A stretch of DNA of 6,109 nt, taken from assembly GCA_014061035.1 (NCBI GenBank), contig JACGMN010000006.1:1-6109 (forward strand). The letters are read 5' to 3'. Positions within the stretch are counted from its first letter, which is position 1; each line of letters starts with the position of its first letter. Below, in pieces: positions 1 through 5,199 of this stretch. The notes below the pieces were generated by a model. It was given only the letters and a program-made list of their open reading frames with translations. It ran no database searches and was not told the DNA's origin. The DNA is from Candidatus Methanophagales archaeon (lineage in GTDB: Archaea > Halobacteriota > Syntropharchaeia > Alkanophagales > Methanospirareceae). A program made the translations under genes and the position numbers.

Positions 1-339
1 GGAGCTGTCAGAAGCCATTCGCGAAAGATTCAAGGCGTTAAAAGAGTTCCTCGATAAAGACCCGCCGACATCCATGGAAGAGCGGAAACAGCAGAAAGAA
101 GTGTGGGATAGGGAAATGGCAGAGTTAACTGAGCAATTCAGCAAGTTCACGGAAATCTCAGCGAGCAGGTCATCAGGGAGCATGTGCTCATGCGGAAGAT
201 CATAGGTACTTTTAGATCTGAGATTGGCGCTGAATATTACCAGTACATCGCTTTGGTCTTCGCTACGTGGCGGTTACAGGGAAAAGATGTCTACAACGAG
301 CTCAAAAAATTGCTTGTCAATGAGCTTTGTTTGAAGTGA
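1..339 (+). pseudogene. Transposase 3' end, frameshifted remnant (IS66-like)
   Basis: Two reading frames together give a protein-like C-terminus. From base 2 one frame reads a charged helical stretch (LSEAIRERFKALKEFL, then MEERKQQKEVWDREMAEL) and hits a stop at 203-205. The other frame is closed at 130-132, then reads NLSEQVIREHVLMRKI, GTFRSEIGAEYYQYIA and VFATWRLQGKDVYNEL, ending at the stop at 337-339. The switch needs a one-base deletion or -1 shift near 133-155. The order Arg-Lys-Ile, then Thr-x-Arg-Ser-x-x-Gly-Ala, then Ala-Thr-Trp-x-Leu-x-Gly resembles the last 60 or so residues of IS66-type DDE transposases. That family call is from memory of the pattern. The 5' part lies outside the window, so it cannot be told whether the rest of the element is intact. 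A sequencing error at the shift is possible. Confidence 0.55.
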
Positions 340-391
340 GCTATACAAATACGTTAAATGTAAGGCATTTGATAATTTGAGGAAATAGTTT

Positions 392-418
392 TCTGCGTAA
401 ATCTGCGTAAATCTGCGT
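392..418. repeat. Three-copy decamer tandem repeat
   Basis: The decamer tctgcgtaaa occurs at 392-401 and 402-411, followed by a partial third copy (tctgcgt) at 412-418. It lies in the gap between the transposase remnant and the Mrp-like ATPase gene. I recall very similar short-period motifs from intergenic DNA of many unrelated prokaryotes; no function is evident. Confidence 0.85.
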
Positions 419-435
419 CCTAAATAAGTAGAAGT

Positions 436-450
436 TATACTTTATACACA
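436..450 (+). promoter_or_regulatory. Candidate archaeal TATA box for the two-ATPase operon
   Basis: The AT-rich run contains tttatac at 441-447. Its centre lies about 27 bases ahead of the ATG at 471, the usual archaeal distance from TATA box to transcription start. No ribosome-binding site precedes the ATG (the bases before it read aagaatacaaataca), so the transcript is probably leaderless or nearly so. This is motif and spacing evidence only. Confidence 0.4.
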
Positions 451-470
451 ATAAGAAGAATACAAATACA

Positions 471-1232
471 ATGGTAATAGACCCGCGTTTGAGCATTATT
501 GACATACGGTTGAAAGGAATAAAACGTGTAATCGCTGTGACAGGTGGTAAAGGCGGGATAGGCAAGAGTCTAACCGCGTCCTTGCTCGCATTGACTCTCT
601 CGCGATTGGGCTACAAAGTTGGGTTGCTCGATCTAGATTTCTCTGCACCCTCAACACATGTGATATTAGGAATAGGAATAGGAATAGAAGACGCGTATCC
701 AGAAGAAGAGAAAGGGATCATTCCGCCTGAGGTTCATGGCATTGCGTTCATGAGCATTATTTATTTCACAGGTAATGAGCCGGCACCACTGCGAGGTACT
801 GATATCTCGAATGCTATGCTGGAATTACTCGCTATTACACAATGGGGTTCACTCGATTTTTTAATCATTGACATGCCACCTGGGATCAGCGATGTGGCGA
901 TGGACGTCATACGATGGCTAAGAGGTGCGGAATTCATAGTGATGACAACAACGTCAAAAGTTGCCTTAGAAACGGTGACGAAAGTAATCAAGATGCTCGA
1001 GGAGCTGAAGATGCCGATCATCGGTGTTATCGAGAATATGAAGCTGAAACTGAAGCTGAAAAACTCCTCACCAGTACAGGAAGCGATGAAAGAATTCAAC
1101 GTAACCCTTTTAGGTGAAATAGCTTTTGACACGAACCTCGAGGATATAATATCTGATGGTGATCTGAACAAGTTAGTAGCGAGCGATTTTGGCGCGAGTA
1201 TAAATAGAATTGTTCTGAAATCTTTATTGTGA
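471..1232 (+). CDS. Mrp/MinD-like P-loop ATPase lacking Fe-S cysteines
   Basis: This is a 253-residue deviant-Walker-A ATPase of the Mrp/NBP35/MinD group, presumably cytosolic. Visible motifs are GGKGGIGKS (residues 25-33, with the signature lysine), the A' motif DLDFSAPS (54-61), the Walker B/switch II segment IIDMPPGISD (132-141), and GVIENM (185-190), the strand that in Mrp proteins comes just before the Fe-S-binding CxxC. Here that place reads KLKLKLKNSS, and the whole protein has no cysteine at all. Classical Mrp proteins carry Fe-S clusters on this CxxC, so cluster transfer by the usual mechanism is unlikely. There is no N-terminal DUF59-type domain. The ATG at 471 has no ribosome-binding site but sits at leaderless distance from a TATA-like box. 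The stop lies 11 bases before the preferred HerA start, indicating an operon. MinD-like positioning or partner-protein ATPase activity would fit equally well; substrate and partner are unknown. Confidence 0.85.
   Translation: MVIDPRLSIIDIRLKGIKRVIAVTGGKGGIGKSLTASLLALTLSRLGYKVGLLDLDFSAPSTHVILGIGIGIEDAYPEEEKGIIPPEVHGIAFMSIIYFTGNEPAPLRGTDISNAMLELLAITQWGSLDFLIIDMPPGISDVAMDVIRWLRGAEFIVMTTTSKVALETVTKVIKMLEELKMPIIGVIENMKLKLKLKNSSPVQEAMKEFNVTLLGEIAFDTNLEDIISDGDLNKLVASDFGASINRIVLKSLL
1041..1064 (+). repeat. In-frame hexamer repeat at the lost Fe-S loop
   Basis: Four consecutive hexamers (aagctg, aaactg, aagctg, aaaaac) encode the alternating Lys-Leu run of the Mrp-like ATPase, residues 191-198. A second hexamer run of the aggaat type near 667-686 encodes the Gly-Ile repeat at residues 67-71. 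Both look like in-frame expansion by replication slippage. Confidence 0.6.
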
Positions 1233-1243
1233 GGATTACGAAG

Positions 1244-2797
1244 ATGTATAAATTAGCAGGTACAATTTCTGGTGAAGTTGGGCTGTACGAGTTCGATTTT
1301 ATCGTCACTGGCGATGTAAGAAGGAACGAGTATGTAAAAGTCTGGAATAGTTCTGATGGGTGGATACTTGGTAGAGTTGTATCTATGGTAGATGTGGAGG
1401 AAAAAACTGCTACTGTTGAGATTATTGGCTATAAAAACGAACGGGGATTCCTGATGCAGCCAAAAGTAACTTTTTCACGCGATGAGAAGGTATTCAAGGC
1501 AGATCATACATTTATTATGGATACACTGGGTCTTGGGTTCAAATCAAAATCGAGCGGAATACACCTGGGTATGCTTGATGGCCACAATATTCCGGTCTAT
1601 CTGAAGAAAGAGGAACTTATCCAGAAACACTGTTGCATATTAGCTAAGACCGGTAGCGGGAAATCATACACTGCGGGTGTGCTCATCGAAGAGCTGCTCG
1701 AAAAGAACGTTCCTTTACTCATAATTGACCCGCACGGCGAGTATCTCTCGCTGAGATATGAGAACAAGAGTGAAGACGAGCGGAAACAGATGGAAAGGTT
1801 CGGGATCACTCCTCGTGGGTATGCCTCTAAAGTTGTTGTTTATACACCCTCAAATTTTTCCGTTAATCCCGCGGCTGATAAGCTATTCCGAATAGATGGG
1901 ATAAATTTGAGCGTAAACGAGCTCTCCGACTTTTTTACGCTGTCCGACGCTCAGTTGGGCATTCTATACCAGTGCATAAACGAAATCAAGGCACGAAAGG
2001 AGTTTTATACAATTGAAGAGATCATTAGTGGTTTAGCAGAGAGCAAAAGTACCGCTAAATGGAGAATCATTCAGTTCCTTGAACGAATCCGTGAGACAGG
2101 TATATTATCTGATAGCCCGACACAGATAGAGGAGCTCGTAAAGCCGGGAAGAGCGTCGATAATCGATATGAAAGGTGCATCGCCTAAACTACAGCAGTTG
2201 ATCGTTTACCGGCTCTGTAAAGAGGTATTTGAAGGCAGAAAGATGGGGAAGATTCCGCCGTTTATGCTCGTCATCGAGGAGGCACATAATTTCTGCCCTG
2301 AACGAGGTTTTGGAGAGGCGGTCAGCTCAAATATCTTGCGAACTATCGCATCGGAAGGCAGAAAATTTGGGCTTGGGCTGCTCGTCATCTCACAAAGACC
2401 CGCACGTGTCGATAAGAACGTTATTTCGCAGTGCAATACGCAGATAATCCTGAAGGTAACGAATCACAACGACATCAAAGCACTGAGCAAAGGTCTGGAG
2501 TTCATGAGCAGCGAGATGATTGAAGAGATCAAGAGAATACCACTGGGTGTCGCATTATTATCGAGTCCGAGCATAGCGATGCCGATAATGATCGATGTGC
2601 GAGTCAAGAGAAGTGAGCATGGCGGGCGAGCTGCGGAAGCGAGTGACAGTGCCGGTGCCGGTGGCGGTGGTGGAGGCGATAGAGGAAAAGAGGAAGTCTC
2701 GAAACCAGCCGGTGACGGCGGGAATGCAGAAGACGGAGATGAGGGTGAAGAAAAGGCTGAAGGAAGAAGCATGCTTTCGCGGTTGTTATCTGACTGA
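1244..2797 (+). CDS. HerA-type hexameric DNA-translocating ATPase
   Basis: This 517-residue protein belongs to the HerA/FtsK group, ring ATPases that pump double-stranded DNA. Archaeal HerA works with the nuclease NurA in end resection. In order: an N-terminal HAS-type barrel (about 1-90, starting MYKLAGTISGEVGLYEF); Walker A AKTGSGKS (134-141); IIDPHGEY (160-167); a helical insert (about 210-300); Walker B MLVIEEAH (341-348); EGRKFG with a probable arginine finger (Arg373); and ISQRPARVD (382-390). Residues from about 455 form a Gly/Ala/Asp/Glu-rich tail that ends in LSRLLSD. The ATG at 1244 is preferred because gtgagg (1229-1234) lies nine bases ahead as a ribosome-binding site. A GTG at 1229 would add five residues and overlap the preceding stop by four bases. 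No NurA, Mre11 or Rad50 gene is present in the window. A HerA-related ATPase with another role remains possible. Confidence 0.88.
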   Translation: MYKLAGTISGEVGLYEFDFIVTGDVRRNEYVKVWNSSDGWILGRVVSMVDVEEKTATVEIIGYKNERGFLMQPKVTFSRDEKVFKADHTFIMDTLGLGFKSKSSGIHLGMLDGHNIPVYLKKEELIQKHCCILAKTGSGKSYTAGVLIEELLEKNVPLLIIDPHGEYLSLRYENKSEDERKQMERFGITPRGYASKVVVYTPSNFSVNPAADKLFRIDGINLSVNELSDFFTLSDAQLGILYQCINEIKARKEFYTIEEIISGLAESKSTAKWRIIQFLERIRETGILSDSPTQIEELVKPGRASIIDMKGASPKLQQLIVYRLCKEVFEGRKMGKIPPFMLVIEEAHNFCPERGFGEAVSSNILRTIASEGRKFGLGLLVISQRPARVDKNVISQCNTQIILKVTNHNDIKALSKGLEFMSSEMIEEIKRIPLGVALLSSPSIAMPIMIDVRVKRSEHGGRAAEASDSAGAGGGGGGDRGKEEVSKPAGDGGNAEDGDEGEEKAEGRSMLSRLLSD

Positions 2798-3496
2798 GCA
2801 AATCTTTCGTTCTGCCTTTCTCAGTATTCCACGCAGCGTTTGCACTTCTCTCGCGGTGAGGTCCGCTCTGCCAAGTATTCTTCTGAGCATAAGCATTGTC
2901 TTCTCTTTTTTATATTCTTTATACTCTATCTCATCCAGAAACAGGTGCAAATGTGCGAATAGCCGCTCTTTATCTGCTATATCTGCTAATGGGATCTCGC
3001 CAAGACCTGCTCTCTCTATCTCGCGTAGCTCATATAGAACGACTGCAACTGCATGAGAGAGATTCATAGAGTGATAGTCAGGACCAGTCGGAATGCAGAG
3101 AACGAGATCACAGCGTATAAGCTCTTTGTTCATTAATCCAATATCCTCGCGGCCGAATAAAACAGAGAGAAGTCCTTCTCTACCTTCTACCTTCTTTTTC
3201 AGCTCGTGCGGCGAGAAAAAAGGCATTCTAAGATGTCTGTTAACCGAGACTCCGGGCTGGGAGGTAGTGCCTACAACAAGAGCAGAGTTCTCAATCGCTT
3301 CGTCTATCGAGTTAACTATTCTGCATGTATTGAGCAGATCATAGGCATGAGAAGCGACCGAAAAAGCCTTCTTACCTATAATATTCCGTGGATTGACGAT
3401 ATAAAAGTCAGAGAAGCCGAAATTTTTTGCTACGCGTGCTACCGCACCTATATTTTCTTCAATCTTCGGCTCTACAAGAATTATCCGGACTTCCAT
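2786..3496 (-). CDS. trmJ: TrmJ-like tRNA 2'-O-methyltransferase (SPOUT)
   Basis: This 236-residue SPOUT-class methyltransferase resembles TrmJ, which 2'-O-methylates tRNA at position 32 using S-adenosylmethionine. The N-terminus carries the family signature EENIGAVARVAKNFG (13-27). The knot motifs are LFGREDIGL (113-121) and IPTGPDYHSMNLSHAVAVV (135-153), where the Asn-Leu-Ser-His-Ala-Val core closes the cofactor-binding trefoil knot. A linker and a C-terminal helical region ending LRRILGRADLTAREVQTLRG (204-223) match the TrmJ extension. Length is normal. The ATG at 3496 is supported by the conserved start and by an agg a few bases upstream. It begins 16 bases inside the NapH-like gene, and its 3' end overlaps the convergent HerA gene by 12 bases. 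The exact nucleotide target cannot be read from sequence; TrmJ is the best match within the family. Confidence 0.88.
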   Translation of the reverse strand: MEVRIILVEPKIEENIGAVARVAKNFGFSDFYIVNPRNIIGKKAFSVASHAYDLLNTCRIVNSIDEAIENSALVVGTTSQPGVSVNRHLRMPFFSPHELKKKVEGREGLLSVLFGREDIGLMNKELIRCDLVLCIPTGPDYHSMNLSHAVAVVLYELREIERAGLGEIPLADIADKERLFAHLHLFLDEIEYKEYKKEKTMLMLRRILGRADLTAREVQTLRGILRKAERKICSVR

Positions 3497-4347
3497 CTTC
3501 CTAATAACCTGGCAAATGCACCTCTAAACCGTACTCCAACTCCAGCTCCCGGGAGTAGACTTACACATCTGTAACAGCGAACACATTCAGCAGAATCAAA
3601 AGATTTTTCAAGGTCGGAAAGAGACTTCCCGGTAGTGCAGGTTTTTACGAACCCCGTTCCTTTTTTAAGATGCAGTTTCCTCCCAAATTTCACTCGCAAG
3701 AGTGATAATTTATTGAATATTGCGATCATCAGCCCAAACGGGCATAAATATTTACACCATGAACGATGCACAAATATAGCTATAACGAAGACAGAGATCA
3801 GAAAAATCAGCCAAAGATTGATCGAACCCTCACCTGCTAGCTCTCGAATCTCTAAAGTAAACATTGCTGCCGGGACGATAGCCCACACAGGTATAATATC
3901 AAAGGCACAGGCAAAACGGATAAGTATGTAAGTAGCAACTATAAATAAAACCGGATATTTTAAAATGCGCAAACTACGATCAAGTATTGTCCATTGCTCT
4001 TTTGAACTTGAACTATTAAAATTAAACAACTTATAGTGTTTGATCTTCGAGAAAAGCAGCGTTCGCGCTAAATAAATTCCATCTTGAACAGAACCTACCG
4101 GACAGGCAGTACCACAAAAAAGACGGCCGCTAACAATACCACTCAACAAAATACCGAGACCTGTTTTCAACTGGTAGTCTTTAAAGAAACATGGATAGTC
4201 ACATACAGGACATAGTATAAAAGGAAATGGGTAACGGCAGAGACGTGGCAGCAGTTCTCGATAGTGGTATAATGCAAATCCAACAGCTACTAAAAAAAAC
4301 AACTGCGTGGATATTAGCAAGTATTTCAGTATTCTCTTCAGATGCAT
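3481..4347 (-). CDS. NapH-like membrane iron-sulfur protein, one ferredoxin cluster lost
   Basis: This 288-residue membrane protein has the NapH/NosR/CcoG arrangement, a family of electron carriers at the cytoplasmic membrane. Hydrophobic segments lie near residues 8-28, 60-77, 130-147, 150-166 and 177-194. Two CxxxCP motifs follow membrane segments: FCGTACP (Cys78, Cys82) and WCKYLCP (Cys198, Cys202). An extra CPVC with a further Cys lies at 46-53. The C-terminus resembles a two-cluster ferredoxin but keeps only Cys237 and CVRCYRC (Cys255, 258, 261). The other expected ligand places hold Phe233, Gly230 and, before the retained Pro266, Leu265. The ATG at 4347 is chosen because the longer GTG start (4377) falls inside a heptamer repeat. 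The gene overlaps the TrmJ-like gene by 16 bases. The redox partner is unknown, and early gene decay is an alternative explanation. Confidence 0.82.
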   Translation of the reverse strand: MHLKRILKYLLISTQLFFLVAVGFALYHYRELLPRLCRYPFPFILCPVCDYPCFFKDYQLKTGLGILLSGIVSGRLFCGTACPVGSVQDGIYLARTLLFSKIKHYKLFNFNSSSSKEQWTILDRSLRILKYPVLFIVATYILIRFACAFDIIPVWAIVPAAMFTLEIRELAGEGSINLWLIFLISVFVIAIFVHRSWCKYLCPFGLMIAIFNKLSLLRVKFGRKLHLKKGTGFVKTCTTGKSLSDLEKSFDSAECVRCYRCVSLLPGAGVGVRFRGAFARLLGRWKSG

Positions 4348-4356
4348 CTCTTCAAC

Positions 4357-4391
4357 GGTTCGGTGTTCGGGGTTCACGGTTCACGGTTCAT
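4357..4391. repeat. Five tandem heptamers before the NapH-like gene
   Basis: Five 7-bp units run in register: ggttcgg, tgttcgg, ggttcac, ggttcac, ggttcat. They end ten bases upstream of the ATG at 4347, so they occupy the probable 5' leader of the NapH-like transcript. The alternative GTG start of that gene would be made of this repeat. Confidence 0.85.
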
Positions 4392-4395
4392 GAGT

Positions 4396-4408
4396 CCAGT
4401 ATAAGTTT
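4396..4408 (-). promoter_or_regulatory. Candidate TATA box for the NapH-like gene
   Basis: On the minus strand the sequence attaaaacttatact holds a TATA-like core, cttatac, with an A-rich stretch ahead of it that could be a BRE. A start about 25 bases downstream would leave a leader of roughly 30 bases, running through the heptamers to the ATG at 4347. The TATA-like cores in the 14-bp repeat at 4454-4481 are a farther alternative. Confidence 0.3.
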
Positions 4409-4416
4409 TAATATTT

Positions 4417-4432
4417 GGATTTTGGATTTTGG
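4417..4432. repeat. Second short heptamer repeat
   Basis: Two copies of ggatttt plus a leading gg of a third give a 7-bp period, about 25 bases from the ggttcac heptamers but with an unrelated unit. It is intergenic, and no function is evident. Confidence 0.7.
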
Positions 4433-4453
4433 CAAATGTGACCCACATTCCGC

Positions 4454-4481
4454 ATTTCATTTATAAAATTTCATTTATAAA
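4454..4481. repeat. Perfect 14-bp tandem duplication with TATA-like cores
   Basis: The 14-mer atttcatttataaa is present twice without a mismatch, at 4454-4467 and 4468-4481. Each copy carries the palindromic core tttataaa, which could bind archaeal TBP in either direction. It lies just downstream (in minus-strand sense) of the G+C-rich segment and about 110 bases upstream of the NapH-like start, so it could be a distal promoter or simply a recent duplication. Confidence 0.8.
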
Positions 4482-4606
4482 TATTAAAACTATCATTTTA
4501 AACAGATCGGTGTCCTCAAATGGCTTAAGGTAAATTCCGAAAAGTTCCCCCGCCACACCCCTTTTGCAGAGTCGTGCCTCGCCCCTACTTCGATTCTCAT
4601 CTCTTC

Positions 4607-4772
4607 GCCTGAAGTCCCGGGGCAGGCTAGCTCAAGCTTGTGGCTAAGGGCAAGCCCTTCTCCTTTTGAGCCAGACATACTCGCCGAGCAGCAGTCCCGT
4701 GAAGAACAGGATGATTCTTGAGTTGTCGTTCCATCATCTACACATGTTATATCCCATGCACCTTTATGCATG
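4607..4772 (-). ncRNA. Candidate structured RNA segment, identity unknown
   Basis: Read as minus-strand RNA, several helices can form. A nine-pair stem joins CUGGCUCAA (4674-4666) to UUGAGCUAG (4635-4627), including one G-U pair that would be an A-C mismatch in plus-strand RNA. Inside it sits AAGGG-CUUG-CCCUU (4659-4646), closed by a four-base CUUG loop. Next to it, GCCUG and CAGGC (4627-4607) can pair, sharing one base with the stem. Upstream, CATGCA and TGCATG (4772-4755) make a six-pair hairpin with a six-base loop. I compared it by eye with RNase P RNA and SRP RNA and saw no conserved signatures of either. It could be an unknown RNA, a guide-RNA remnant of an IS605-type element, or long terminators. 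The extent given is only that of the visible helices. Confidence 0.3.
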
Positions 4773-4825
4773 AGGTTATCTTCAGCAGCCGCACGTTCCT
4801 CTTTTTCGTTCTCATTTTTTAGAAA

Positions 4826-5194
4826 TTAGGATTTAGTATTTTTACTCATCCTCACCGATGGCGCTCTCGCTGCTTTATATGGTCGCCTCATTTGCTTTCC
4901 GCATCGCAAACACGTTGCAGTTATGTACTCACCTCTGAGCCGAACTCTTGCGTTTCTTCCCGGAATGAGGAGAGCGTAACAGCGTTTGCAGATCCGTATC
5001 TTTAGATGTCCCGGTATTCGCACACGGTACCGCATTCCAATCACGCGCGCTAGGTGAATGTACCTATCACACCTCTGTTCTCGTCTATCGTCATCACTAT
5101 CACGTACCTGTGCTCGTGCTTCTGCCTCGGCAAGCGCAAAAAGCCGATCTATGCGCTGTACTGCAATATCCGCGATGCGTCTTCTTCGTTTCAT
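4826..5194 (-). CDS. rnp4: Ribonuclease P protein component 4 (Rpp21 family)
   Basis: This 122-residue basic protein is the archaeal homologue of human Rpp21, a subunit of RNase P, which removes the 5' leader of precursor tRNA in the cytoplasm. The family architecture is complete: an Arg-rich N-terminal helical part (1-55, including RRIADIAVQRIDRLF and the conserved-looking RYIHLARVIGMRYRVRIP), then a zinc ribbon with CKRC (Cys69, Cys72) and CLRC (Cys95, Cys98), with PGRNARVRLRG between them. The short tail after KQMRRPYK is probably disordered. Length is typical. The ATG at 5194 lies five bases after the GH130 stop. The ggaagag inside the end of that gene is the only weak ribosome-binding site, so translation is probably coupled. 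In archaea the protein pairs with Rpp29; that gene is not in the window. Confidence 0.9.
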   Translation of the reverse strand: MKRRRRIADIAVQRIDRLFALAEAEARAQVRDSDDDRREQRCDRYIHLARVIGMRYRVRIPGHLKIRICKRCYALLIPGRNARVRLRGEYITATCLRCGKQMRRPYKAARAPSVRMSKNTKS

Positions 5195-5199
5195 TCATA

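Larger units (their letters stand above)
4378..4825. other. 448-base stretch without a convincing gene
   Basis: This separates rnp4 from the NapH-like gene. From the rnp4 side it holds about 50 bases of A/T-rich DNA, then a more G+C-rich, hairpin-rich segment (about 4505-4775), then A/T-rich DNA with the three repeat arrays annotated separately. On the minus strand a frame is open from just after rnp4 down to 4493, with an internal ATG at 4771. Its 92-codon product is rich in Ser, Gly, Thr and Cys, has no domain I recognise and no good ribosome-binding site. Fragments such as LSHKLELACPGTSGEEMRIE and VGARHDSAKG faintly recall the variable tail of IS200/IS605 TnpB proteins, whose 3' ends overlap a structured guide RNA. 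I see no TnpB catalytic core, so a transposon remnant is only one possibility. Confidence 0.55.

Noticed and set aside
761..1171. Minus-strand open frame of 136 codons opposite the Mrp-like ATPase
   Set aside because: Antisense to a gene with intact P-loop motifs; Ser/Ile-rich shadow product without any domain.
1229..1243. GTG start at 1229 for the HerA-like protein, with a four-base overlap of the preceding stop
   Set aside because: No ribosome-binding site precedes it, while gtgagg is well spaced for ATG 1244; not fully excluded.
2595..3056. Plus-strand open frame across the HerA tail and the TrmJ 3' end
   Set aside because: It overlaps the HerA reading frame and then runs antisense to the conserved TrmJ-like coding region; its later part is Ser/Arg/Ile-rich antisense translation.
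4348..4377. GTG start at 4377 adding ten residues to the NapH-like protein
   Set aside because: The added residues are translated heptamer repeat; the family-like basic and hydrophobic start begins at ATG 4347.
4357..4481. Repeat arrays considered as a CRISPR array
   Set aside because: Units of 7 and 14 bases are contiguous without spacers, and there are no cas genes in the window.
4493..4771. Minus-strand open frame of 92 codons starting at ATG 4771, considered as a small gene
   Set aside because: Ser/Gly/Cys-rich composition, no recognisable domain, no ribosome-binding site, and it lies over a hairpin-rich segment; kept only as a description of the region.
4500..4825. RNase P RNA or SRP RNA gene next to rnp4
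   Set aside because: By eye I find neither the conserved RNase P RNA blocks nor the SRP helix 8 signature on either strand.
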